Assembly (NCBI GenBank): GCA_029204225.1
Contig: CM055105.1
Location: 51,041,680 to 51,105,679 of the forward strand
From: Diphasiastrum complanatum
Lineage: Eukaryota > Streptophyta > Lycopodiopsida > Lycopodiales > Lycopodiaceae
Direction of reading: 5' to 3'
Length of the DNA: 64,000 nucleotides
Shown: positions 1 through 10,097 of the stretch, one piece after another
How positions within the stretch are numbered: the first letter of the stretch is position 1
Layout: each line of letters begins with the position of its first letter
Program-made: the position numbers and the translations under genes
The notes under the pieces: generated by a model
What the model was told of the DNA's origin: nothing
Seen by the model: the letters and a program-made list of their open reading frames with translations, nothing else
Databases searched by the model: none

Positions 1-2335
1 AACAAACAAGCCTACTTGCTCATGTACTTAGCTATAGAATTTTCAAACTTGGTACTTGAGATAGCGTCTTGATTCTTTGTCTTACAATTCACAAAATAAC
101 GGACACATCATTTGTGCTTATGTATATGTATGTTATAAAAAAGGATATATTTTTTATTTATTACAATGTGTTAACTTGATGATGATGTAGTAAGGCATGG
201 AATCGAGTAGACTACCGTGGTACCAAGTTCAATTGCAAATATAGTAGATTGTTTTTCAACATCGTCTACCCTAATTATGTTATGCCTTACTACATGCTCT
301 AAAAAGGATAATAAATAGCATAATTGTAGTTACGACAATTTTCTTGTATGTGATGAACACAAACAATATTATGTTAAATTGGCTACCCAAGCCAGAAATG
401 TCATACTTACAATGTAGGAGAATTTGAGCCAAGAAGTAGATTAAATTCACTCGACTTGCAAGAATGTTTGTTCCATGTTTTAGATTGTTTTTCAACATAA
501 TATACCCTAATTATGTTATGCATTACTACATGCTCTAAAAAGGAATATAAATAGCATAATTGTAGTTACTACAACTTTCCTGTATGTGATGAACACAAAA
601 ATTACTATGTTAAATTGGCTACCCAAGCCAGAAATATCATACTTACAATGTAGGAGAATTTAAGCCAAGATGTAGATTAAATTCACTCGACTTGCTAGAA
701 TGTTTGTTTTAACAAAGAAGCCTCACTTGCTCATGTACTTAGCTATACAGTTTTCAAACTTGGTACTTGAGGTAGCCTCTTGATTCTTTGTCTTGCAATT
801 CACAAAGCAACAAGAGCATCATTCTTGTTTAGATACATTTATAAGAAAGATTGAAAAAATAGATTCAAAATGGAATTTATTCAATCCTTTGAAAAATGTT
901 ACGATTTTTTATTTTTTAATTAAACGGTATTAACTTGATGATGACGTAAGACATGGAATCGAGTGGACTACCCCAACACCAAGTTCAATTGCAAAATATA
1001 GCATGACATGGGTAGGTCGACCTTGTTTGAAAAATATATCTAGCATCTCAAAGAGAATAATCAACAACAATGTTTAATAAAAACAAAAAGTTGATCCAAT
1101 AGTTAGTAGGAAATTTAAGCTCACTAATAGTAAATTTGTGTTGTGGATTTTGTACATCCACATAGAAAATTTTGCTTATAAATCTTGCATGTCAATTTAG
1201 GTCACAATGCCTCAGTACATGATGTGCACTGGAAAGGATTTAATTATTGGTGAAAGATGTTTGATAAGAAACTATTCTTGGTCACAAACAGGATATCAAA
1301 AGAAAAAGTAGAATCTCAAAACATCAAAACATGTTCCTTCTTTGAGATGGTTTTTCAACATATATACGCTGATTATGTTATGCCATATTACATGTTGTAC
1401 AAAGGAATAGAAGTATTATCGTTGCAGTTACTACCGCTTCCTTGTATGTGAATATTGTATTAAATTGGCTATCCGAACCAAAAACGTTGTACGTATCATG
1501 TACGTAAGTGTCAACCAAGAATTAGATTGAATCTAGTTGACACACTAGAATGTTTCTGTAGCAAACAAGCTTCATTGGCTCATGCACTGTGCAATACAAT
1601 TTTCAAACTTGGTACTTGAGGTAGCCTCTTGATTCTTTGTCTTGCAATTCACAAAGCAACCAAAACATCGTTCATCTTGAAGTGAATGTTATAACAAACA
1701 TTAGAAAATATGATCAAATTGGAATTTATTCAATTCTCTCCCAAATGATGATGTTTTCTATTTACCTATTAGAATGTTAATGTTAGCTTGCTGATAATGT
1801 AAGTCATGGAATCGAGTAGACTATCCCAGCACCAAGTTCAATTGTAGAATATAGCATGACATGGATAGTTCTAACTTGTTTGAGAAATATATCTAGTATT
1901 CAAAAGATAATAATCAATAGAGATTTACTAAAAAATAAGTAGATCCAATAGTTAGTAGAGAACGTTTACTCACTAACATTATAATTCTATTGTGGATCTT
2001 TTTCCATCCTCGAACATCGGTCACAAAGAAAATTCTACTTATAAATCTTCCATAACAATTTAGGTTAAAATGCATCACTAAATGATGTGCATTGCAAAGA
2101 ATTTCAAAATTGTTAAAATATTTTCCTGTTAGAAACTATTCTTGCTCCAAAGATGATATCTAAAAAAAACGTATAAGCTCAAATTATAAAAACCAATTGC
2201 ATCTTTTAGATTTCGTATCCACATCATATACTCTAATTGTGTTATGCCTTACTACATGTTGTACATAGGTATATAGAAGTATTATTGTTGTATTCACTAC
2301 AGCTTCCTTGTATGTGATGAATACACAAAATAATG
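1..2335. repeat. Diverged tandem repeat array
   Basis: Several blocks recur in the same order. A block beginning CAAACTTGGTACTTGAG lies near 48, 757 and 1604. A block with CATGGAATCGAGTAGACTA lies near 195, 953 and 1806. A block with CTAATTATGTTATGCC lies near 270, 505, 1370 and 2235. A block with CCAAGCCAGAAATGTCATAC lies near 388, 623 and, diverged, 1480. Spacing is about 700-850 bp, with one extra internal duplication of about 235 bp at 255-720. No coding frame of note is present. It could be an old satellite-like array or tandemly duplicated non-coding transposon sequence. The third block recurs near 34,966, at the edge of the unusual gene cluster. Confidence 0.8.
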
Positions 2336-2337
2336 TC

Positions 2338-2490
2338 TACAAAGATCAACTTTAGAAAGATAGAAGCTGTATCCAGGTGGTCAAATAGGTCATCTATGTC
2401 GGGAATAGGATATTTATTTCAAATAGTAAGATGACTAAGAGCACCATAATCAATACAAAGACGATTTGTACTGTCTTTTTAATCCACAAG
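2338..2490 (-). pseudogene. Ty3/gypsy reverse transcriptase relic
   Basis: Read on the minus strand, this short stretch gives the start of a gypsy reverse transcriptase palm: CIDYGALSHLTI, a stop, then NKYPIPDIDDLFDHLD. The family consensus here is a CVDYRALN-type motif followed by YPIPRIDDL. Only about 50 codons remain, with at least one stop, and the catalytic YxDD region is absent. It is a small isolated fragment between the tandem array and low-complexity sequence, with no LTR recognisable beside it. Confidence 0.7.
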
Positions 2491-2563
2491 CAAAACAAGA
2501 GTGTGATATAGACTTTGACTAGGCTGGGCAAGGCCTCGAGCTAAAAGATAAAAAATGCCACTG

Positions 2564-2725
2564 ATTAATTAATTAATTAAATGCTATGGTCCTCTCCAAA
2601 GAAATAAATAAACTCCCTATTTAATTCTAGTTTTTTTTGGCTTTTTTTGGTCTTTTTTTGGCATTTTTTTAGGTTGTTTTGGGGTGTGGGAACTTTTAAA
2701 AATAAATAATTAATTAATTAATTAA
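2564..2725. repeat. Low-complexity ATTA and T-rich tract
   Basis: Runs of ATTA units occur at both ends (about 2564-2580 and 2706-2725), with T-rich tracts of the type GGCTTTTTTTGG repeated three or four times between them. No gene is seen. Confidence 0.7.
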
Positions 2726-2734
2726 CGATTGTAG

Positions 2735-2810
2735 GGTTCACCACGGTTCGCCCTTAAAATGTCTGAGAACCGTACGGTTCACTGTACGGTTCTGAGAACC
2801 ATGGTGAACC
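2735..2810. repeat. Nested imperfect inverted repeat (hairpin)
   Basis: GGTTCACCACGGTTC at 2735-2749 pairs with GAACCATGGTGAACC at 2796-2810, 14 of 15 positions matching. The loop is itself rich in GAACC/GGTTC, including the perfect palindrome GAACCGTACGGTTC near 2766. A long stem is possible. It may be the end or core of a small DNA transposon (MITE-like), but no target duplication was found. Confidence 0.6.
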
Positions 2811-2829
2811 GCTCAAGGTTCTCAATTCT

Positions 2830-3021
2830 ATGTTAAGCATATAGAATATTTTGTTATTGAAACAAAATATAACATTTTCCTTTATTGACTGTACTATTTA
2901 CTGCAGACTATAAATCTATAATAATATGTTAAGCATATAGAATATTTTGTTATTGAAACAAAATCTAACATTTTCCTTTATTGACTGTACTATTTACTAC
3001 AGACTATGAATTTGTAAATGA
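2830..3021. repeat. 96-bp tandem duplication
   Basis: ATGTTAAGCATATAG starts at 2830 and again at 2926. The two 96-bp copies are nearly identical by eye, and a third partial match (GCAGACTATAAA-like) follows. AT-rich and non-coding. Confidence 0.8.
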
Positions 3022-3111
3022 TTACAGACTATAAAATAATAAGTTTTACTGCAGACCATAAAGCATATAGTCATATTTTTACTGTGTTAAACAGTCATGA
3101 TAAATAAATGT

Positions 3112-3134
3112 TATATATATATATATATATATAT
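3112..3134. repeat. (TA)n microsatellite
   Basis: An uninterrupted TA dinucleotide run of about 23 bp in AT-rich non-coding sequence. Confidence 0.9.
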
Positions 3135-5639
3135 TACTCTATTCATAGCCATTTCAATAATACACATAATAACATTTACTCATTTTCTATAGAAATTTAG
3201 TAAAAACAGAGATAAACAATGAAAATTACCTCAGTGCTTTTGCTCTGACTTAAGTTTCAAGGCACTGTCCACAGGTTAAGGGTCTCTCTTCAGCAGGTAA
3301 ACGGTTCTTTAATATCTTCACTTTTCCTTCAGCTTTTACTTTTTCAGAACGTTGTTAATCTGTCAGCAAAGTTTGGACACACAAATCTTTAACCAGTCGT
3401 CTCTCTCACAACCTTATTCAAATTGTGATTGGATAAAAACTTTTCAACAGATCAAGGCTGCATTACACGCTCTATGAAAACATTGTGCCTGATTGATAAC
3501 AAATCAACAAAAACTTTCAATTTCTCTGCTGCAAGGATTGGTTAGTATTTATTCATGCCTTGTACAAGGCCAAATCAGATCGCTGTTCAACCGAAGTTCA
3601 AGTGTTTCTTGATCGTTGCCAGACTTTTCACAAATCAACATTTGCTAATAAGGACTCAAAATCGGTTGTCATCATGTCCACATAGATCTACCAGGAATTA
3701 TTTCAACTGGCTATAGGTCTGATTCGTAGCCTACAGCCTACATGAACGATTGAATTACCACAGGGTATGCAGATTATCAATCACTTCAGTCGCTGGCTGA
3801 GCGCACATTGGATGATTAGAACCAAGAGAATGCATTCACCAGTAGCAAGGCAGCGCTGGAGACCCTTCAGAGTCAGATTTCTCACGCAGAGAGAGAGAGA
3901 GTAGTAACTTCATGGGACAGTAGGTATGCTTCACGCAGGCAGCAATGATGGCCGTGCTTCAGAACAGGAAGGCTGTTTCTCCCCATCGGTGTCCTGTATG
4001 GATTTGGGGAATGTGCTTTCTTCAAATCTTCCAGATCAGCAAAATCACCAAGATTTATTTACATAACAGGTTCTTTCTTGCATTCATCGGCTCAGCACAC
4101 TGTCGTCATGAATAGCTTCTTCAAATTTTCAGCATAGTACTTTCGGCACAACGATCATCTTAACTATAAAAGAAGAATATAATCTCCCCACTCGGCTGAT
4201 ACTGAACTTCCGAGTATCGGCGATGGAGGAAACCTCATCACTCTCCTCTCTCCAAAAACAGGAATGCCTTCACTCTTGCCTGCCTTATTCTCTCCAAACA
4301 TGAAGGCCGTGCACGAACCACCCGCTTCATAACAACCTTTCAACGATTGCCAACAACTTCAAGAACCTTTCATAATGACAAAAGCCTGTATAAGCTCTTC
4401 AGTTTTCCATAGTCTTAATCCACTTATTCTAAAATCGGCATAGTACTTCAAATTGGCAATTCTGAAGTGACAATTTTGTTCCTTTTTCTTAGTAACACAT
4501 TTTAACTTGTGAACTACTCGTTATTGAAACGTGTTTTCGTTTTCATGACCCATAGCCTTAGGACACTCCCTTAAACTTTAAGGCAGAACCTTAAGAGTAC
4601 CTGGGCTTTTTTTTATTAATCATGATATAAATAAGATACATTTCATCATACCATATGGCATAAAATTGCCATTTTAATAAAACTACTTAGCAACTGTCGA
4701 TATTATTGTCCATTAGAGTCACTTATGAGCACTACTATAAATAGCATATTGCTATTTAACAAAATTACTAAAAATAGTAAAGAATTAAAAATAGCTTTAA
4801 ATCTTTCGATATAACTATCATTTGAAAACCGATTGTGACGTTTGAACTTGCCATAGAAATTTATAGCTAACTTTTAACATAGCCACATTCGTATATTAGC
4901 AAAAAGTGGCATAATAGTAGATTTTGTGCATATGCCATACATATAGCATATTTTCTTCTAGGAAATCAGCATGAATGATTATATATATTGTGAGATGAGT
5001 TTAGAGGTAGAGGGGCTGGTTGCATGTGAAGGCCTATGAAGTCAAATTCTAATCGTCGAATAAAATTCTATCAAGTTCTTTTGTGATTTGTGAGAGAAGG
5101 GACATGTAATGAGTGTTGTGGGAGGCCACCAAAGAGTTATGGACACTCTCATATTCGTGTACAAAATCCCTGTGTAGTATTGTTTAATAAAGGTAAGAGT
5201 TTCGACTGTATCAAAGCCAACAAAAATCGCAAGGTTTTGAGGATTGGACTGTAAAGCTTGGGGTGTGCCACAAGATTAATAAACATGTAAATAATCTCCT
5301 CTGTGTGTTGTTCACGTACGTACTTGTTGAAATTGTATTGATTTGTTAAAGTATTTTTTTTCTGTGCGTGATTGATAACGTGTCAATGGATTGTTCAAGT
5401 TATCTTTATGAAGGCTTGTCTGGGATGGCAATGGAATAATGTGGTGCAGAAGGCACCTGTATACAACATGCATCCAATCAGGATGATTTAGTGTGCAGTA
5501 AGTGAGATATTTTTCTTTGTTGTTAATATTATTACAATTCAAACGGAAAGACGAACATGCCACAATAAGTGAAATAGTGGTGCTATTGATGCCGAGAGCT
5601 TTATCCTCCTGTGACATCCATAGTTTTAGTGTAGAAAAA
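3135..5639. other. No recognisable gene
   Basis: Read in six frames, I see only short open stretches without family motifs. The base composition changes near 3190-4560 (less AT-rich, CT-rich patches), which may be the leader or LTR of an old unrecognised element. I see no PBS, polypurine tract or protein remnant to support that. 4600-5300 is AT-rich and featureless. Confidence 0.5.
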
Positions 5640-5961
5640 TTACTCTGTCCATCAATTTATCATTAGACAATTTTACATTAAGTGTATATAAATCTAAAAA
5701 TTAGTTGACAAACGATACATGACCGATCGATTCAATCACCACAACACACCATCAAGTGCTTCAAGACAAGACACAACATAATTGCTCTTCAACAATTATA
5801 TGTACATTAACTCACAAGTACAAAGAGAAGCAACTTATGTACTCAATATGGGCTCGTAAAAGAATCGGCCCGATAGTTCTAGAGCTAGGCAAAACGCATC
5901 ACTGCCAAACTTAGAAAGTAGCCGTAAAACAAATTACACATTGATTATTGCTAATTTAACT
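5640..5961 (-). repeat. Candidate LTR of a minus-strand copia remnant
   Basis: The copia pol end at 6062 is followed on the minus strand by a purine-rich tract GGAGGGAGAGAG (plus 5962-5973) and then non-coding sequence, as expected for polypurine tract plus 3' LTR. The outer LTR end and a second copy were not found, so this is positional inference only. Confidence 0.3.
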
Positions 5962-6061
5962 CTCTCCCTCCATAATCAACGTCTCAATCGATCTATGATC
6001 TATGCTATTCATGGAACATACCTCCATGAGAGTATCAACAAGTACTTCAAACAAAAACATT

Positions 6062-6949
6062 TTACATAATTGTATCTATGCCAAGCTTAGCTCTAAAATT
6101 CTCAAATATATCCTTACTTAGAGCTTTTGTAAATACATCAACAAGTGGCAACATCGTAGAGCAATGCATAATACTAATATCTTCAGACTGTAGCTTTTCA
6201 CGCACAGAGTGATATTTTATTTCAATGTGTTTAGTTCTTGCATGAAACACTAGATTTTTAGACAACTATATTTTGATTTGGCTATCACAGAAGATAATAA
6301 TAGGGTGTATTTGTTTCATACCAATCTCACTCAACAATCTATGCAGCCAAACAGCTTCTTGAGTAGCAGAACTTAACGCTTTATACTTAGCTTCTGTCAG
6401 TGAAAGAGAATGGTGTCCTACTTCTTACTAGACCATGAAAAACAGCCATTTTCAAAGTTGAAAGCATACCCTGTAATTGACTTTCTATCATCTATATTGC
6501 ATGCCCAATCAGTGTCAAAATGACCTTGCAATCGAGGTAATGTCATGCTTTCTATAAACCAAGCCAAGGTTGGGTGTGCCCTTCACGTACAAGATCTTTT
6601 TCGCTGCTTTCCAATGGTCCAATGTAGGTGATGACATGAATTGACTAATCAAGCTCACAACATAGCCACTATCATCAACATGAGACAACTTCTTACTAGC
6701 TTCGCATGGAGTGATGGAAGGTTTGCACTCTATCATGTGGAATCTCTCTAGAATCTCACGAACATACTTGCATTGACATAGCTTGATGTCATTGCCATTC
6801 TGCCATATTTCAACCCCCAAACAATAATGCATAAGATCTAAATCTGTCATCTCAAATTCCTTGCACAAGTTGGCTTTGATGGAGTGAAAATGACCTGCAA
6901 TTTTTAGCTTACAAGGACACTGCTGCTTTGCCGCCAAATTGGAAGCCAA
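6062..6949 (-). pseudogene. Copia RT/RNase H remnant (family G), internally deleted
   Basis: A 3' piece of Ty1/copia pol. From 6949 downward, a short 5' segment (ASNLAAK...LKIAGHF) is joined directly to the late RT region (SIKANLCKEFEMTDLDLMHY), then to the RT-RNase H linker and RNase H. It ends with VFHARTKHIEI and DVFTKALSKDIFENF, typical of the copia RNase H C-terminus. Frame breaks lie between about 6265 and 6515. The same family occurs on the plus strand at 32,120-33,527, where the 5' segment and RT are still separated. Comparison places the deletion junction at a short TCATT-type microhomology. Integrase and the YVDD core are missing, so it is not autonomous. Confidence 0.85.
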
Positions 6950-7617
6950 ATCAGTTTCACCTTCCTAAATGCTCCTTACCATGAACTTGCAACTTCGTGC
7001 CCTATAGAGTGGTGAAATCGCTTTTGATGCACTCCGAACACTTTCTATGTAGCAATCACTATGTTTTGTTGTACCGTACTTGCAGGTACAGTGAAGGTGC
7101 CTTTCGTTTGGAGGCTATAGCCCTTCGTTTGGCCAAAATAGGCTAAAGGACATGCAAATAGGGGCACTTTGAATTTTTTTGAACTGTTTTTTCTCTTTGA
7201 AAAAACTCTTCCCTTCAAGGCAAAATTCACCACTCGGGCCCTTTTAGGGAGAGAAGGAATAAATCCAACAATAGAGATGTGGCTAAAAGCATGGTTTGGT
7301 GGTACAAAAAAAGAACCCATTTTCCATTGTACCTTTTAGTAGTACGTGTCACTTTTTGGGGATTTTATTACTCATAATTTATATTGCTAATACATTACTT
7401 ATGGTAGTACATTTCTCACTTTTTGGAGCTTGATAGGTGCTACACACGAGTTAATGCAATGAAGGCGTCCTAGTAACGATGGGACTACTTTATCTAATTT
7501 GAATTTGGATAATAAATGCTTTACCCTCCAAATGATAAGGGGCTTTCTGCTATCAGTTCATTGCTAATGTTGCTTTCTACTAGATCAGTTCATTGTTATC
7601 GTTGCTCTATGCTATCA
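6950..7617. other. No recognisable gene
   Basis: Sequence between two copia remnants. A 91-codon minus frame at 7045-7320 has no family motif and unconvincing composition. Nothing else is seen. Confidence 0.5.
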
Positions 7618-7890
7618 GTTGAGCATACTTAGATTGACATAAAAAGTCCTTTATCATAAAAGTCAATCCCTAGACCTAGTATGTAGTGGATTTCTCTTAG
7701 ATCTTGCATCTTGAACTCACTTCCAAGTGAACTTTAGTTTCTCTAACTAAATTGACTTCCACTTAGGATAATATCAAAAACATAAATTAGAAGAATGACA
7801 ATATCACTAGCATAAAACTTTAGATACATGGAAGGATCATAGTCACATAGGATAAATCCTAGTGAGACAAGGAAATAATACGGATCTCAT
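7618..7890 (-). pseudogene. Copia RT fragment of element I
   Basis: On the minus strand this stretch parallels the RT of element H at about 10,890-11,110, around the YVDD motif and the following IHYILG-type region. It contains frame breaks. It lies immediately downstream of the protease piece of element I, so integrase and the first half of RT were deleted between them. Confidence 0.7.
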
Positions 7891-7897
7891 CAACTTT

Positions 7898-8300
7898 TTA
7901 AATAGTACAAGTATTGATGTTGAATTTCACATCAAGGCCATTATCAAGCAAGTGACCAAGCAATTGACCAAAACTTATAAGGTTCTTTGTGAGTTTAGGA
8001 ACAAAAAAAACATTGGAAAGAGATAAAACTTTAGAAGATGCAAGCTTTAAGGGAATACTCCCAATCCCTTCAATAGTATATTCATGATCATTTACTGTGT
8101 ATATTGATTTCTTAAATCCTTCATAAGGTAAAATAGATTCAAAAGAATTATTGGAGCAACACGTGTGTGATGAAGCATCACTATCAATATACCATGATCC
8201 ATCCTTCTTGAAGAGTGTAGAGGAGAAACTTGATACCATAAGGGATCCTTCTCCTTCACTTGCAATGGAATCTTGTTCTTTCCCATTGATGATGTTGGCT
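7898..8300 (-). pseudogene. Copia gag end and protease fragment of element I
   Basis: The minus strand encodes the linker after the gag zinc knuckle (NQLKQAN..., SEGEGSLMVSS) and the retroviral-type aspartic protease. The active-site motif reads DSDASSH where copia elements have DSGASSH, so the flap-proximal Gly is lost. A LLDNGLDVKFN segment follows. Gag proper, including the zinc knuckle, is missing: the coding part runs directly into leader sequence at about 8300. It is a deletion derivative, not a functional enzyme. Confidence 0.8.
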
Positions 8301-8718
8301 TGCTTGAGTTGATTAATTGACTCAAATACAGTGGATTTGTATGAAACAATGTGACAAACAACTCAGAACAATGTCTAGATCTCGAGTTTGTGTGATTGGT
8401 ATGCACAAATATGGGATTTTGGATCAAACAAGCTATTTTTGATCAAATCAAAAAGTGTCCACATAGGTCTAGGAGCCCTACCTACCCTTAATCAAAAGCT
8501 TATAAATTTTGATTGGCTCATTTTGCAATGGAAACTAAACTTTTCTAGCTTTCCAACAAGCTATCTAGTCAATATCTTTTTGAAAACTTCTATTTTGGTC
8601 TCTTTGATTCACAAACTTCTCAAGAAATAATAGAAAATTGTCAAAAACTGCTTTCTAGCTTGAATAGAATTCAAAATTTTTGATACATGAAATGATTATA
8701 GCATGGTAAGCTTAGTTT

Positions 8719-8731
8719 GGCTCTGATACCA
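8719..8731 (-). other. Primer binding site of element I
   Basis: On the minus strand this reads TGGTATCAGAGCC, the standard plant copia PBS complementary to the 3' end of initiator-Met tRNA. It directly abuts the LTR starting at 8732. Confidence 0.85.
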
Positions 8732-9222
8732 TGTGAAATTTCCAAAAGCACACACGTGTGGGATGTACTTTCAATGTGTGAATGATCTCCCTAGGCTTTG
8801 TGTTTGCACATAGATCCATTGTAGCTTGAAAATCAAGATCTATCTCTAGATTGTATGGCTAAATCACAATCTAGCATGCTAACAATCAATGATTGATTGC
8901 TTTCACATGTGTGGAGAAATTACAAAGAAAAATAATGTATGAGCAAAGCCTTCTCCTTGAGTAGAGAGAGAATGGACAATTCAAGCTTACAAGTAAAAAT
9001 GACGAGAATAGTTTCAATGCTTGATTCATCCTTAAATTAGTGAGAAAACTCCCTTAGATATACAATGAATAGTACTAGCTCGAGGTAGATCAGCCCTTGA
9101 ACTTCATTGGTCCACTTCTAAGAGTAGTTTCTATCAAAAATTTGACACCTACCACTTTGCACGTTGAGAAATGCAGCCTTAACTACATTTTTCCTACATG
9201 TATCACTTTCTAGAATACATAT

Positions 9223-10080
9223 TGACAAAATTTCCAAATTTCACACGTGTGGGGAATGTCCACAAGTATGATGGATCTAATTAAGCTTTGTGATTAGCAC
9301 AGTAACCTGATTCTAGATTGATTAGCAAGATCTAGTTCAGAAGAAATGGCTTAACCACAATCTAGCATGCTAAGCAACTGAATATGATAACAATGAATCA
9401 ATAATGAGCAACAGTACAAGATATCAATGTATAAGCATTAGCTTCAACATGAGTTAGAGAGAGAAAAGTAGAGAGATAACAAACAAAATAGTTTAGATCC
9501 AAAATGGCATGAGATAGCTACAAAACTTTGGTTCTTCATCATTGATTGTGAGGAGAGCTACACATATTTATGGGGTTTGAGGTAGCTTGAGGTAGAACCA
9601 CATCCATCCATTACAAAATGACATCTAAAGTGACATCTAGAGTCTATGTGACATTTGTCACTTTCCATGCATGAAATTCTACCAACTTTTTACAAGTGTG
9701 CTAGTTCCAACTAAAAAAGTACAAATCATCACATACATGAAATTCTACCAACTTTTTACAAGTGTGCTAGTTCTAACTAACAAAGTACAAATCATCATGC
9801 ATGTGTCCATTACACTTTGTGCATGCCTTGCATGTCACTATGGATCACTTACAATTAATGCATGTGAATTGCCACGAGTTTCTACAAGCATGACTTTGCT
9901 AATTTTATGTCTACAAACTATATGCAAGTTGTATTCATCAATCTAGATATTACATAACCATGTAGTTCAAATTCTATCTAGGCCAAACTTGGCATTTTGC
10001 ATTAATGAGCTACATACTCGCATGGTACAACATTTGTAGCAAGCCAAGAAATCAATATGGATTTTTTTTCAATTTTAAGA
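9223..10080 (-). repeat. 3' LTR of element H
   Basis: 858 bp, homologous to the 5' LTR at 12,937-13,728. The extra 66 bp is a tandem duplication of ATGAAATTCTACCAAC... at 9671-9736 and 9737-9802, absent from the 5' LTR. The minus-strand start reads TCTTAAAATTG where the 5' LTR has TGTTCAAATTG. It carries a CACACGTGTG palindrome near 9240. Confidence 0.85.
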
Positions 10081-10097
10081 CTCCTCCTAAAAATAAT

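Noticed and set aside
1-2335. CRISPR-like or short satellite array
   Set aside because: Units are hundreds of bases long, diverged and unequal in spacing; no short constant repeat with unique spacers.
2735-2810. tRNA or rho-type terminator
   Set aside because: No tRNA arms or anticodon can be laid on the hairpin, and the context is eukaryotic.
5312-5617. Minus-strand frame of 101 codons
   Set aside because: No family motif, atypical composition and no supporting context; expected by chance in AT-rich DNA.
7045-7320. Minus-strand frame of 91 codons between copia remnants
   Set aside because: No recognisable domain, and lies in otherwise non-coding sequence.
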